Assembly: GCF_036345155.1 (NCBI RefSeq)
Contig: NZ_CP107772.1
Span: forward strand, 4,030,001-4,094,000
Direction: 5' to 3'
From: Streptomyces sp. NBC_00582
Lineage (GTDB): Bacteria > Actinomycetota > Actinomycetes > Streptomycetales > Streptomycetaceae
DNA length: 64,000 nucleotides
Shown here: one piece after another, positions 23,908 through 31,745 of the stretch
Layout of the letters: each line of letters starts with the position of its first letter
Numbering within the stretch: the first letter of the stretch is position 1
Translations under genes and position numbers: made by a program
Notes under the pieces: generated by a model
What the model was told of the DNA's origin: nothing
What the model saw: the letters and a program-made list of their open reading frames with translations, nothing else
Databases searched by the model: none

Positions 23908-26892
23908 CTGACTACGACGTTCCGAGAGCTCGGAATCCTTCCCGAGACCGCCGAGGCCCTGGAGGCCGTCGGCATCACCACTCCCTTCCCCATCCAGGAG
24001 ATGACGCTCCCCGTGGCCCTGTCGGGCACGGACGTCATCGGCCAGGCCAAGACCGGCACCGGCAAGACGCTCGGCTTCGGGCTCCCGCTCCTCGAGCGCG
24101 TGACCGTCCCGGCCGACGTCGAGGCGGGCCGCGCCAGGCCCGAGGACCTGACCGACGCCCCGCAGGCGCTCGTCGTCGTCCCCACGCGCGAGCTGTGCAC
24201 CCAGGTCACCAACGACCTCCTGACCGCCGGCAAGGTCCGCAACGTGCGCGTCCTCGCCATCTACGGCGGCCGGGCCTACGAGCCCCAGGTCGAGGCCCTC
24301 AAGAAGGGCATCGACGTCGTCGTCGGCACCCCGGGCCGGCTCCTCGACCTCGCGGGCCAGAAGAAGCTGAACCTCCAGCACATCAAGTCCCTCGTCCTCG
24401 ACGAGGCCGACGAGATGCTCGACCTGGGCTTCCTGCCCGACGTCGAGAAGATCATCAACCTGCTGCCGGCGCGCCGTCAGACCATGCTGTTCTCGGCGAC
24501 CATGCCGGGCGCGGTCATCGGGCTCGCCCGCCGCTACATGTCGCAGCCCACGCACATCCGCGCCACCGCGCCGGACGACGAGGGCGTGACCGTCGCGAAC
24601 ATCTCGCAGCACGTGTACCGCGCGCACAACATGGACAAGCCCGAGATGGTCGCGCGCATCCTGCAGGCCGAGGGCCGTGGCCTCGCCATGATCTTCTGCC
24701 GCACCAAGCGCACCGCCGCCGATCTCGCCGACCAGCTCAAGCAGCGCGGCTTCGCCTCCGGCGCGGTCCACGGCGACCTCGGCCAGGGAGCGCGCGAGCA
24801 GGCGCTGCGCGCCTTCCGCAACGGCAAGGTGGACGTGCTCGTCTGCACCGACGTCGCCGCGCGCGGCATCGACGTCGAGGGCGTCACGCACGTCATCAAC
24901 TACCAGACGCCCGAGGACGAGAAGACGTACCTGCACCGCGTCGGCCGTACGGGCCGCGCGGGCGCCAAGGGCATCGCGGTCACGCTCGTCGACTGGGACG
25001 ACATCCCGCGCTGGCAGCTCATCAACAAGGCGCTGGAGCTTTCGTTCAACGATCCGCCGGAGACGTACTCCACCTCCCCGCACTTCTTCGAGGAGATGAA
25101 CATCCCCGCGGGCACCAAGGGTGTCCTGCCGCGCTCCGAGCGCACGCGCGCGGGGCTGGACGCGGAGGAGCTGGAGGACCTGGGCGAGCCGGGCGGCCGC
25201 GGTGCGCGCGGCGGCCGGGGTGAGCGTGGGGGCCGTGGCGAGCGCGGTGGCCGGGGCGAGTCCCGTTCCGCCGACCGTTCCGAGAGCGAGCGTCCGGCCC
25301 GTACGCCGCGCCGTCGCCGTCGTACGCGCGGCGGAGCCGGCCTCGACGGAGCACCGGAGGTCTCCACGACGGAGCAGACGCCCGTGGCCGAGGAGGCCCC
25401 CGCGTCCCGCACCCCGCGCCGTCGACGCCGTACGCGCGGCGGAGCGGCCGCCGAGGCGACCGTCGTGACAGCGGTGACGCCCGCGGCTCCCGAGGCCGCG
25501 GAGACGGCCCTGACGACCGCGGAGGGCCCCTCCCTGGACCCCGCCGGGACCGCGCAGGGCACCGAGGGTCCGGCCAAGCCGCGCCGCCGCCGCACCCGTA
25601 GGTCCGCGGAGACCACCCCGGCCACCGAGACGGCCCCGGCTGCGGAGCTGACGCCGGCTCAGGCCCCGTCCGCCGAAACGGCCGTGGCCACGGCCGAGGG
25701 CACGGAGCCGGCCGCCGAGGTCCCCGCCGCACCGCGCCGCCGCACCCGCAAGGCCGCTGCCGCGACTCCGGCCGCCGAGGCCGTTGCGGAGACCGCGGTC
25801 GACACGGCCGAGGCCGTCGAGGCCAAGCCGCGCCGCACGCGGAAGACCGCCACCACCGCCCCGGCGGAAACCGCGGTCGACACCGCCGAGGCCGTCGAAG
25901 CCAAGCCGCGCCGCACTCGCAAGACGGCCACCACCGCTCCGGCGGAGGCCGTGGTCGACACGGCCGAGGCCGTCGAAGCCAAGCCGCGCCGCACCCGCAA
26001 GACGGCCACCACCGCCCCGGCGGAAACCGCCGTGGACACGGCCGAGGCCGCGGAGGCCAAGCCGCGCCGCACCCGCAAGACCGCCACCACCGCCCCGGCG
26101 GAAACCGCGGTCGACACCGCCGAGGCCGTCGAAGCCAAGCCGCGCCGTACGCGGAAGGCCGCCGCCGGCGCTCCGGAGGCGGAGGCGGAGGCGGAGGCCA
26201 CCGAGGCGGTTGCCAAGCCGCGCCGCACCCGCAAGACGGCCGCCGCCGCTCCGGCGGAGGCCGTGGTCGACACGGCCGAGGCCGTCGAGGCCAAGCCCCG
26301 GCGCCGGACCACCCGCAAGGTCGCCGAGGCTCCGGAGACGGCCACCACGGCCGAGATCCCGGCCCAGGCCACGGCGGTGGAGGCGGAGGCCAAGCCGCGC
26401 CGCACCCGCAAGACCGCCGCCGCTCCGGCGGAGGCCGCCGTGGACACCGCCGAGGGCACGGAGGCCAAGCCGCGCCGCACGCGGAAGGTCGCGGTCGCCG
26501 CTCCGGCGTCGGAGGCCGTCGAGGTGACCGAGGCGAAGCCCCGTCGCACCCGCAAGACCGCGGCCGCCGCTCCGGCGGAAGCCGTCGAGGTGACTGAGGT
26601 GACCGAGGCGAAGCCCCGTCGCACCCGCAAGACCGCCGCCACCGCTTCGGCGGAGGTCGCCGTGGACACGGCCGAGGCCACGGAGGCCAAGCCGCGCCGT
26701 ACCCGCAAGGCCGCCGCCGCGGTGACCGCCGAGATCCCGGCTCAGGCCACGGCCGAGCAGGCGGAGGCCAAGCCGCGCCGTACCCGTAAGACGGCGGCCA
26801 CGGCGGACGCCGCGGTCGACGCCGCCGAGGTGAAGCCGAGGGTGCGCCGCACCCGTAAGGCCACCGCCGCGGCGGATCCCACGGACGGCTGA
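23908..26892 (+). CDS. DEAD-box ATP-dependent RNA helicase with long basic repeat tail
   Basis: A 994-residue protein. The Q-motif region (FRELGILPETAEALEAVGI, then PFPIQ) lies before the first in-frame ATG at 24001. It follows a CTG at 23908 that has GAAGAGG six to eight bases upstream; no ATG, GTG or TTG is in frame upstream, so I infer CTG initiation. Motifs: AKTGTGKT (about 47-54), PTREL, DEAD (about 164), SAT (about 196), and HRVGRTGR (about 344). From about residue 410 the tail has RGG-rich segments, then about 14 copies of an Ala-rich unit built on AKPRRTRK. The helicase should remodel RNA in ribosome biogenesis or decay; the tail probably binds RNA non-specifically. Confidence 0.92.
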   Translation: MTTTFRELGILPETAEALEAVGITTPFPIQEMTLPVALSGTDVIGQAKTGTGKTLGFGLPLLERVTVPADVEAGRARPEDLTDAPQALVVVPTRELCTQVTNDLLTAGKVRNVRVLAIYGGRAYEPQVEALKKGIDVVVGTPGRLLDLAGQKKLNLQHIKSLVLDEADEMLDLGFLPDVEKIINLLPARRQTMLFSATMPGAVIGLARRYMSQPTHIRATAPDDEGVTVANISQHVYRAHNMDKPEMVARILQAEGRGLAMIFCRTKRTAADLADQLKQRGFASGAVHGDLGQGAREQALRAFRNGKVDVLVCTDVAARGIDVEGVTHVINYQTPEDEKTYLHRVGRTGRAGAKGIAVTLVDWDDIPRWQLINKALELSFNDPPETYSTSPHFFEEMNIPAGTKGVLPRSERTRAGLDAEELEDLGEPGGRGARGGRGERGGRGERGGRGESRSADRSESERPARTPRRRRRTRGGAGLDGAPEVSTTEQTPVAEEAPASRTPRRRRRTRGGAAAEATVVTAVTPAAPEAAETALTTAEGPSLDPAGTAQGTEGPAKPRRRRTRRSAETTPATETAPAAELTPAQAPSAETAVATAEGTEPAAEVPAAPRRRTRKAAAATPAAEAVAETAVDTAEAVEAKPRRTRKTATTAPAETAVDTAEAVEAKPRRTRKTATTAPAEAVVDTAEAVEAKPRRTRKTATTAPAETAVDTAEAAEAKPRRTRKTATTAPAETAVDTAEAVEAKPRRTRKAAAGAPEAEAEAEATEAVAKPRRTRKTAAAAPAEAVVDTAEAVEAKPRRRTTRKVAEAPETATTAEIPAQATAVEAEAKPRRTRKTAAAPAEAAVDTAEGTEAKPRRTRKVAVAAPASEAVEVTEAKPRRTRKTAAAAPAEAVEVTEVTEAKPRRTRKTAATASAEVAVDTAEATEAKPRRTRKAAAAVTAEIPAQATAEQAEAKPRRTRKTAATADAAVDAAEVKPRVRRTRKATAAADPTDG
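25790..26870 (+). repeat. In-frame tandem repeat array inside the helicase gene
   Basis: About 14 imperfect units, mostly 66-84 bases, encode variants of VDTAEAVEAKPRRTRKTA. Copies near 25800-26130 are almost identical, which suggests recent duplication or gene conversion; later copies have drifted. All preserve the reading frame. Confidence 0.9.
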
Positions 26893-26909
26893 CACACCGG
26901 CTGCACGGC

Positions 26910-26951
26910 CCGACGGCCCGGTTCCTCCACCCGGAGGAACCGGGCCGTCGG
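26910..26951 (+). terminator. Intrinsic terminator after the helicase gene
   Basis: A 19-bp perfect stem (26910-26928 with 26933-26951) with a 4-base loop begins 18 bases after the stop codon. Confidence 0.92.
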
Positions 26952-27016
26952 CGTTCCCCACCCCCCGGTGGACGGCCGCGCGTTCCGCCGCGAGCCCCTC
27001 CGGGTAGCCTCGGCAC

Positions 27017-27904
27017 GTGACCAGGCCGATCGACTCCTCGACCCCGTTCCCTCCGCCTCCCGGTGCCCGTGCGTACCCGTTGCGGACCGCACGCGGTGAC
27101 TTCGCCGTCGTCGACTCGCCGGTGGCCGCCGGTGTCGAGGAGCGGGGCGTGGCGCTGCTGCTGCCCGGATTCACCGGCAGCAAGGAGGACTTCCACCGGC
27201 TCCACGGGCCCCTCGCGGCGCGCGGCTACCGGATGGTGGCCGTGGACGGGCGCGGGCAGAACGAGTCGGACGGGCCGGCCGACGACGAATCCCCCTACGC
27301 CCGCGAGGAGTTGGCCCGGGACGTGCTCGCGCAGGCGGCGGCGCTCGGCACACCCGTGCATCTCGTGGGACATTCCCTGGGCGGCCAGATCGCCCGTGCG
27401 GCGGTCCTGATCGACCACTCCCCCTTCGTGTCCTTCACCCTGATGTCCTCGGGGCCGGCCGAGATCTCGGAGTCGCAGAAGCTGCGTGTGAAGCTGCTGC
27501 ACGACGCGCTCGCCGTGATGACGATGCCCGAGGTGTGGGAGGCGATCCGGGCGATGGGGCCGCCGGAGGAGGTCGGGGGTCCGGCTCGCGGCTTCGGCGA
27601 TCCCGAGCAGCTGCGGCTGCGCTGGCTGAACCACAAGCCCGCCCAGTTGCTCGCCACGGGCCGGCAGCTGTGCGCGGAGCCGAACCGCGTGGCCGAACTG
27701 GCCGCCGTACGACTGCCCTTCCACGTCCTGTCGGGGGCACGGGACGACACCTGGCCGCTGCCTCTCCTCGACGCGATGGCCGTGGAGCTGCGGGCCGACC
27801 GGACCGTCGTCCCGGAGGCCGAGCACTCACCGAACCTGGACCAGCCCCTCCCGACGGCCCACGCCCTCGCCGACTTCTGGGACGGACACCCCCGCACGGG
27901 CTAG
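27017..27904 (+). CDS. Alpha/beta hydrolase
   Basis: A 295-residue cytoplasmic hydrolase with the oxyanion loop LLLPGFTGSKEDF, nucleophile elbow GHSLGG, acid in LSGARDDTWP, and His in AEHSPN. DGRGQNESDGP is typical of the non-haem haloperoxidase/proline iminopeptidase-like branch. The start is GTG 27017; a Pro-rich N-terminus precedes the domain. The stop codon overlaps that of the convergent NYN gene in the shared tetramer CTAG. Confidence 0.85.
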   Translation: MTRPIDSSTPFPPPPGARAYPLRTARGDFAVVDSPVAAGVEERGVALLLPGFTGSKEDFHRLHGPLAARGYRMVAVDGRGQNESDGPADDESPYAREELARDVLAQAAALGTPVHLVGHSLGGQIARAAVLIDHSPFVSFTLMSSGPAEISESQKLRVKLLHDALAVMTMPEVWEAIRAMGPPEEVGGPARGFGDPEQLRLRWLNHKPAQLLATGRQLCAEPNRVAELAAVRLPFHVLSGARDDTWPLPLLDAMAVELRADRTVVPEAEHSPNLDQPLPTAHALADFWDGHPRTG

Positions 27905-28797
27905 TACTGCGTCTGTACGTGCTCCCAGAACCCGTCCCGCAGTGCGCGCCGCAGGTCGGACTGGCCGCGCAGGGAGTACTGGAGGATGCCCTCGGCCTCC
28001 ACCAGGAGGTCCTGGTCGACGGAGCCGGGCAGATAGGGGTGGCCGGGGAGCAGCTCGGCGAGGGCCTCCCGGCCGCGTGCCGCGAGCCACTTCGCCGCGA
28101 TCTGGGCGCCGACGAAGCGGACGTCCTCGCGGGTGGGCCGGGTGGCGCCGCTCGCCTCGTAGGCGGGGGCGGTGCGCCGGGCGACGTACGGCTTGAAGAA
28201 GTCGAGGTCGAGGGTGCGCTGGCTGTCGACCTCCCAGAGCAGCGGCTCGGCCTGGTTGCGGCCCTCGGGTGCCTCGATGCCCCAGAGGTGGACGCGGGCG
28301 CCGTACCCCTGTGCGGCCTCCACCGCCGAGACCAGGTCCTCGTCGCCGCCGAGGAGGGCGGCGTCGCTGATGGCGCGGTGCCGGGCCAGGGACTCGAGGT
28401 CGGTCCGGATCAGGGAGTCGACGCCCTTCTGCTGGTTGTTGGCGTTGAGGTTGCCCAAGCGGACCTTGACGTCGGGGAGTTCGGCGATGGACTGCTGCTC
28501 GGCGGTGTGGATGCGGCGTCGGGCGCCGTCGTACCAGTAGACGCGCAGCAGCCGGCTGTCCGCGAAGATCGTGCGGGCGCGGTCGATGAGCGCCTCGATC
28601 AGCCCTTCGGCGTCGAGGTCGAAGGCCCTGCGGTCCTCCGTCCCGGCGATCAGCCGGCCCGCGGCGGCGTAGAGGTACCCCGCGTCGACGAAGATCGCGT
28701 GGGTCGAGGGTGTCTTGGCCACCTCGGCGAGCATGCGGGTCAGCAGCTCGTTCGTACGGTCGATGCGGGCGGCGAGGGCCGGGAGGTCGTCGTTCAT
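27901..28797 (-). CDS. NYN-domain (PIN-like) putative ribonuclease
   Basis: A 298-residue protein. The N-terminal NYN/LabA-like domain shows the conserved acids in FVDAGYL, KGVDSLIRTDL and LLGGDEDLVSAV, the pattern of PIN/NYN metal-dependent RNases. The C-terminal 110 residues form a separate conserved module ending GFWEHVQTQY that I cannot name. RNA cleavage is the family expectation. ATG 28797 directly follows GGAGGTG, and another ATG lies three codons upstream (28806). The gene converges with the hydrolase and has no room for a separate terminator. Confidence 0.82.
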   Translation of the reverse strand: MNDDLPALAARIDRTNELLTRMLAEVAKTPSTHAIFVDAGYLYAAAGRLIAGTEDRRAFDLDAEGLIEALIDRARTIFADSRLLRVYWYDGARRRIHTAEQQSIAELPDVKVRLGNLNANNQQKGVDSLIRTDLESLARHRAISDAALLGGDEDLVSAVEAAQGYGARVHLWGIEAPEGRNQAEPLLWEVDSQRTLDLDFFKPYVARRTAPAYEASGATRPTREDVRFVGAQIAAKWLAARGREALAELLPGHPYLPGSVDQDLLVEAEGILQYSLRGQSDLRRALRDGFWEHVQTQY

Positions 28798-28990
28798 CAC
28801 CTCCATTGTCCCGGCGGTCACGCTGTGAACACAACCGATCCCGTTCAGTCTCCGCACACTCTCTTACCCGCCGGTAATTAGTCGTTCGAAAAATTTCTTT
28901 AGCGTAGGGAATGTTTGTAACACGCAGCCCGTTGACTCCTCATGTAGCAAGCAATCCTCCAGGAGGATGACCAGACGAAGGGAGAAGCCC
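28798..28990 (+). promoter_or_regulatory. A/T-rich upstream region of the 50-residue conserved gene
   Basis: This 193-bp divergent region contains an unusually A/T-rich block (28875-28915), a short inverted repeat TTACC/GGTAA at 28865-28878, and the palindrome ATCCTCC-A-GGAGGAT at 28954-28968. The palindrome includes a consensus Shine-Dalgarno abutting an in-frame ATG at 28967. Promoters for both flanking genes must lie here; I could not fix the -10 boxes. Confidence 0.45.
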
Positions 28991-29143
28991 GTGCGCTTCG
29001 AAATCATGCGACTCGACGACGTCGACGGCACGCCCGTGGACTGCACCGTCGTGGACGCCGCCTCCGTCAACCGGATCGTGCAGGACGCCGCCGCCATCGG
29101 GCAGCGGCTGTGGATCCGACCGGCCGACTCCGCGGCCTCATAG
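28991..29143 (+). CDS. Conserved 50-residue actinomycete protein
   Basis: A short gene starting at GTG 28991 with GGGAGA five bases upstream. The product starts VRFEIMRLDDVDGTPVD and ends QRLWIRPADSAAS. I recognise it as a recurring small Streptomyces protein but know no function. Codon use is strongly Streptomyces-like, and a strong terminator follows, which supports a real gene. An in-frame ATG at 28967 would add eight residues but has no spacer after its Shine-Dalgarno. Confidence 0.75.
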   Translation: MRFEIMRLDDVDGTPVDCTVVDAASVNRIVQDAAAIGQRLWIRPADSAAS

Positions 29144-29164
29144 TCCGCGGCGCTCACCACACTT

Positions 29165-29203
29165 CAGAGCCCCGTACGGCGCCGATCGCCGTACGGGGCT
29201 CTG
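29165..29203. terminator. Bidirectional intrinsic terminator
   Basis: A 17-bp perfect stem (29165-29181 with 29187-29203) and a 5-base loop separate the 50-residue gene from the convergent marC gene. Confidence 0.92.
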
Positions 29204-29216
29204 CGCGTACGCGGGC

Positions 29217-29822
29217 TCAGCCGGCCCGGACGACCTGGGTGATCCCGTTGATGATCTGCTGCACGGCGATCGCGGAGAGCATCATGCCCGCGAGCCGGGT
29301 CACCAGGACCACACCGCCGTCCTTGATGACGCGGATGATCAGCAGCGAGTAGCGCATCACCAGCCACAGCACGACATGGATCGCGAGGATCGCCACCCAC
29401 ACCGACACCTGCATGGCGACGCTGTCGGCCTTCTGCACGGCCAGGATGACGGACACGATCGCCCCGGGCCCGGCCAGCAGCGGCATGCCGAGCGGGACGA
29501 GCGCGACGTTCACGTCCTTCGTCTGCTTCGGTTCGTCGGTCTTGCCGGTGAGCAGGTCGAGCGCGATCAGCAGGAGCAGCAGCCCGCCCGCGATCATCAG
29601 CGCGGGCACGGAGACATGCAGATAGTTCAGGATCTGGTGCCCCAGCAGCCCGAAGACGGTGATGACACCGCCCGCGACACAGACGGCCTGGAAGGCCATC
29701 CGCTTCTGCACCCTGCCGGGGCGTCCGGCGGTCAGGGCGAGGAAGATCGGGGTGATCCCGGGGGGATCCATGATGACGAAAAGGGTCAGGAAGAGGGAGC
29801 CGAAAACGGCGACGTCGAACAT
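29217..29822 (-). CDS. MarC/UPF0056 family membrane protein
   Basis: A 201-residue protein with six predicted transmembrane helices. It has the family motif FVIMDPPGITPIFLAL near the N-terminus and GMPLLAGPGAI in the middle. MarC proteins were once linked to multiple antibiotic resistance, but that role was not upheld; their transport substrate is unknown. The start ATG 29822 lies 50 bases from the end of the PHP gene upstream in the same direction, so the two may form an operon. Confidence 0.9.
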   Translation of the reverse strand: MFDVAVFGSLFLTLFVIMDPPGITPIFLALTAGRPGRVQKRMAFQAVCVAGGVITVFGLLGHQILNYLHVSVPALMIAGGLLLLLIALDLLTGKTDEPKQTKDVNVALVPLGMPLLAGPGAIVSVILAVQKADSVAMQVSVWVAILAIHVVLWLVMRYSLLIIRVIKDGGVVLVTRLAGMMLSAIAVQQIINGITQVVRAG

Positions 29823-29872
29823 CAGTACACAGGCCTTGCGGGGAAGAGGGGACGGGCGGGCGGAGGTGACCC

Positions 29873-30730
29873 TCAGACCCCGCCGGTCCCCGGCACGGGG
29901 AACGCCCCGGTGGCGCGCCGGGTGATCTCCCCGTACACCTCGGGGTCGGTGGTGTACTCGCCGAGCACACAGGTCTTGCGGCTGCCGTGGTAGTCCGAGG
30001 AGCCGGTGACGAGGAGCCCGAGGTCCTTGGCGAGTCCGCGCAGCCGGGCGCGGGTGTCCTCGTCGTGGTCCATGTGGTCGACCTCGATGCCGTCGAGGCC
30101 CGCGGCGGCCATCTCGGCGATCGCGGACTCGGGGACCGTGCGGCCGCGCTTGCTCGCGCCCGGGTGTGCGAAGACGGTGACCCCGCCCGCGCCCTTGACC
30201 AGCCGGATCGCCTCGAAGGGGTCCGTCTCGTGCTTCTCGACATAGGCTCGGCCGCCGTCGGCCAGCCAGTCCTCGGTGAAGGCGTCGCTCACGGTCGGTA
30301 CGACACCCAGCTCGACCAGCGCGGTCGCGACATGCGGCCGGCCCACGGAACCGTCACCGGCGATCCGCGCGACCTGCTCCCAGGTGACGGGCACGCCGAG
30401 CCCCTGGAGCTTGGCGATCATGCCCCGCGCCCGCGGCACCCGGTCGTCGCGCACCAGCTCCCGCTCGGCGAGCAGGGCGGGCTCCTCGGGGTCGAAGAGG
30501 TAGGCCAGCATGTGCAGGGAGATCCCGTCGATCCGGCACGACAGCTCGGCACCGGTGACGAGGGTGAGCCCCTCGGGCAGCGCGCCGATCGCCTCCGCGT
30601 ACCCGCGGGTGGTGTCGTGATCGGTCAGCGCGACGACGTCCAGTCCGGCGGCGGAAGCGTTGCGCACCAGCTCGGCGGGGGTGTCCGTACCGTCGGAGGC
30701 CGTGGAGTGGCAGTGCAGATCGATACGCAC
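29873..30730 (-). CDS. PHP-domain phosphoesterase (TrpH/RNase AM-like)
   Basis: A 285-residue protein with the PHP metal motifs DLHCHS (residues 4-9), LTDHDT, TGAELSC, VFAHPG and SSDYHGS. TrpH/YciV homologues are 3'-5'-bisphosphate phosphatases or 5'-to-3' RNases, so nucleic-acid or nucleotide phosphoester hydrolysis is expected. The start is GTG 30730 (VRIDLHCHS), with TTGGAG about eight bases upstream; the longer frame to 30802 adds unrelated residues. Confidence 0.88.
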   Translation of the reverse strand: MRIDLHCHSTASDGTDTPAELVRNASAAGLDVVALTDHDTTRGYAEAIGALPEGLTLVTGAELSCRIDGISLHMLAYLFDPEEPALLAERELVRDDRVPRARGMIAKLQGLGVPVTWEQVARIAGDGSVGRPHVATALVELGVVPTVSDAFTEDWLADGGRAYVEKHETDPFEAIRLVKGAGGVTVFAHPGASKRGRTVPESAIAEMAAAGLDGIEVDHMDHDEDTRARLRGLAKDLGLLVTGSSDYHGSRKTCVLGEYTTDPEVYGEITRRATGAFPVPGTGGV

Positions 30731-30853
30731 GAACGAACTCCAAGCGGACGGCACACGGAAGGGACGCCTCAGCATAGCCCAGATTCGAACACCGAATGTC
30801 ACACCCGAAAGCGAGGTTCACCCCCTACACAAACGCCAGGGCACCCCACCTGA

Positions 30854-30876
30854 AGGGGCGCGGGGAACCGCGCGAC
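30854..30876 (+). repeat. Dispersed GGGGCGCGGGGAAC intergenic repeat, copy A (short form)
   Basis: The core AGGGGCGCGGGGAACCGCGC is followed by GAC in the gap downstream of the DUF6758 gene. Related copies lie at 35834, 39971, 47573 and 57145. I recognise this as a common Streptomyces intergenic element. Confidence 0.8.
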
Positions 30877-30900
30877 AAGCCCCCACCACCCGCACCCGAC

Positions 30901-31002
30901 AACGCACCCCCACGGCTTGAGCAAGCGCGGCGACAACGCACCCCCACGGCTTGAGCAAGCGCGGCGACAACACACCCCTACGGCTTGAGCAAGCGCGGCG
31001 AC
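30901..31002. repeat. 34-bp tandem repeat, three copies, overlapping a gene 3' end
   Basis: Units at 30901-30934 and 30935-30968 are identical. The third (30969-31002) differs at two bases and contains the last codons and stop of the DUF6758 gene (SPRLLKP). The two outer copies are therefore duplicated pieces of the gene end, with the stop TAG changed to TGG. Confidence 0.9.
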
Positions 31003-31619
31003 AGCGCCCCGCACGGCACCAACTCCACCTCCGCCCCCGCGTCCCGCAGATCCGTCAGCACCAGCTCGTCGTACATCAGCAGCCCGGCCTGCTCGGGCCA
31101 GACCACCGCCCACAGCCAGAGCCCGCGGGCCTCCCCCGCGAACACGGCCCGGTCGTCCGGCACCCCCGAGACATGCCACAACGGCGTGGGCCGCCCCACC
31201 GCCAGCACCTTCGCCTGCGCCGGCTTCTCGACGCTCATGTAGGGCCCCGGATCCGGCCCGTCGATACCGGCGTACCGCGCGCCGAGACCGACTCCGAGTT
31301 CCTCCGCGACGAGGATCAGCTCGGCGACGCCGCCCAGCGGCCCCGGCCCGGAGCAGGCGACGGCGGTCGCACGTCCGCCGCTGCGGTCGTCACCGGCGTA
31401 GGTCACCCCCGTGAACAACCACCCGACCGGCAGCGGCCACGGCATCCACACGGGCACCTGCGTGCGGTGCACCACGACACTGAGGGCCTCGACGCTGGGC
31501 GGGATCACGGGCTGCAGCGGATGCACCGTCCCGTGCACATCGCACTGCCAGGAGTCGGAGAAGAGTCCGGGAGCCCTGACCCGGCCACCACACTTCGGGC
31601 AACTGGGTTCGCCCCTCAT
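30978..31619 (-). CDS. DUF6758-like protein with N-terminal zinc ribbon
   Basis: A 213-residue protein. The N-terminus CPKCGGRVRAP...WQCDVHG gives a C-x2-C...C-x3-H ligand set suited to one zinc ion. The rest is a globular domain with GVTYAGDDRSGGRATAVACSGPGPLGG that I recognise only as a conserved actinomycete family. No membrane segment. It starts at ATG 31619 and is divergent from the MFS exporter. Its 3' end is duplicated downstream as a 34-bp tandem repeat. Confidence 0.75.
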   Translation of the reverse strand: MRGEPSCPKCGGRVRAPGLFSDSWQCDVHGTVHPLQPVIPPSVEALSVVVHRTQVPVWMPWPLPVGWLFTGVTYAGDDRSGGRATAVACSGPGPLGGVAELILVAEELGVGLGARYAGIDGPDPGPYMSVEKPAQAKVLAVGRPTPLWHVSGVPDDRAVFAGEARGLWLWAVVWPEQAGLLMYDELVLTDLRDAGAEVELVPCGALSPRLLKP

Positions 31620-31708
31620 AGGGCCCCACGGTCCTACCCGAGCAGGCCCACGTCAAGGACGATCACCCGTCCGGACGGAACGGGTTCCCCGGAGGAAGAT
31701 AGGTGCAG

Positions 31709-31745
31709 CTTGCATTAATTAGCCGATCTAACTTATCGTGTGTAT
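31709..31745 (+). promoter_or_regulatory. Promoter and candidate operator of the MFS gene
   Basis: TTGCAT (about 31710) and TTATCG, 17 bases apart, can serve as -35/-10 and would put the transcript start at or next to ATG 31746, that is, a leaderless mRNA. TTAG-CCGAT-CTAA (31719-31731) between them is a hyphenated palindrome suited to a MarR- or TetR-type repressor. Confidence 0.5.

Noticed and set aside
23857..27183. Minus-strand Gly/Leu/Arg repeat frame opposite the DEAD-box helicase
   Set aside because: It is the reverse complement of the helicase repeat array; the helicase strand has all motifs.
28864..29160. A 98-codon minus-strand frame over the 50-residue gene
   Set aside because: It lacks a credible start and covers a promoter region; the plus-strand gene has a ribosome-binding site and terminator.
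30901..31002. Possible CRISPR-like array (three repeats)
   Set aside because: The units are directly adjacent with no spacers and are copies of a gene end, so this is a plain tandem repeat.
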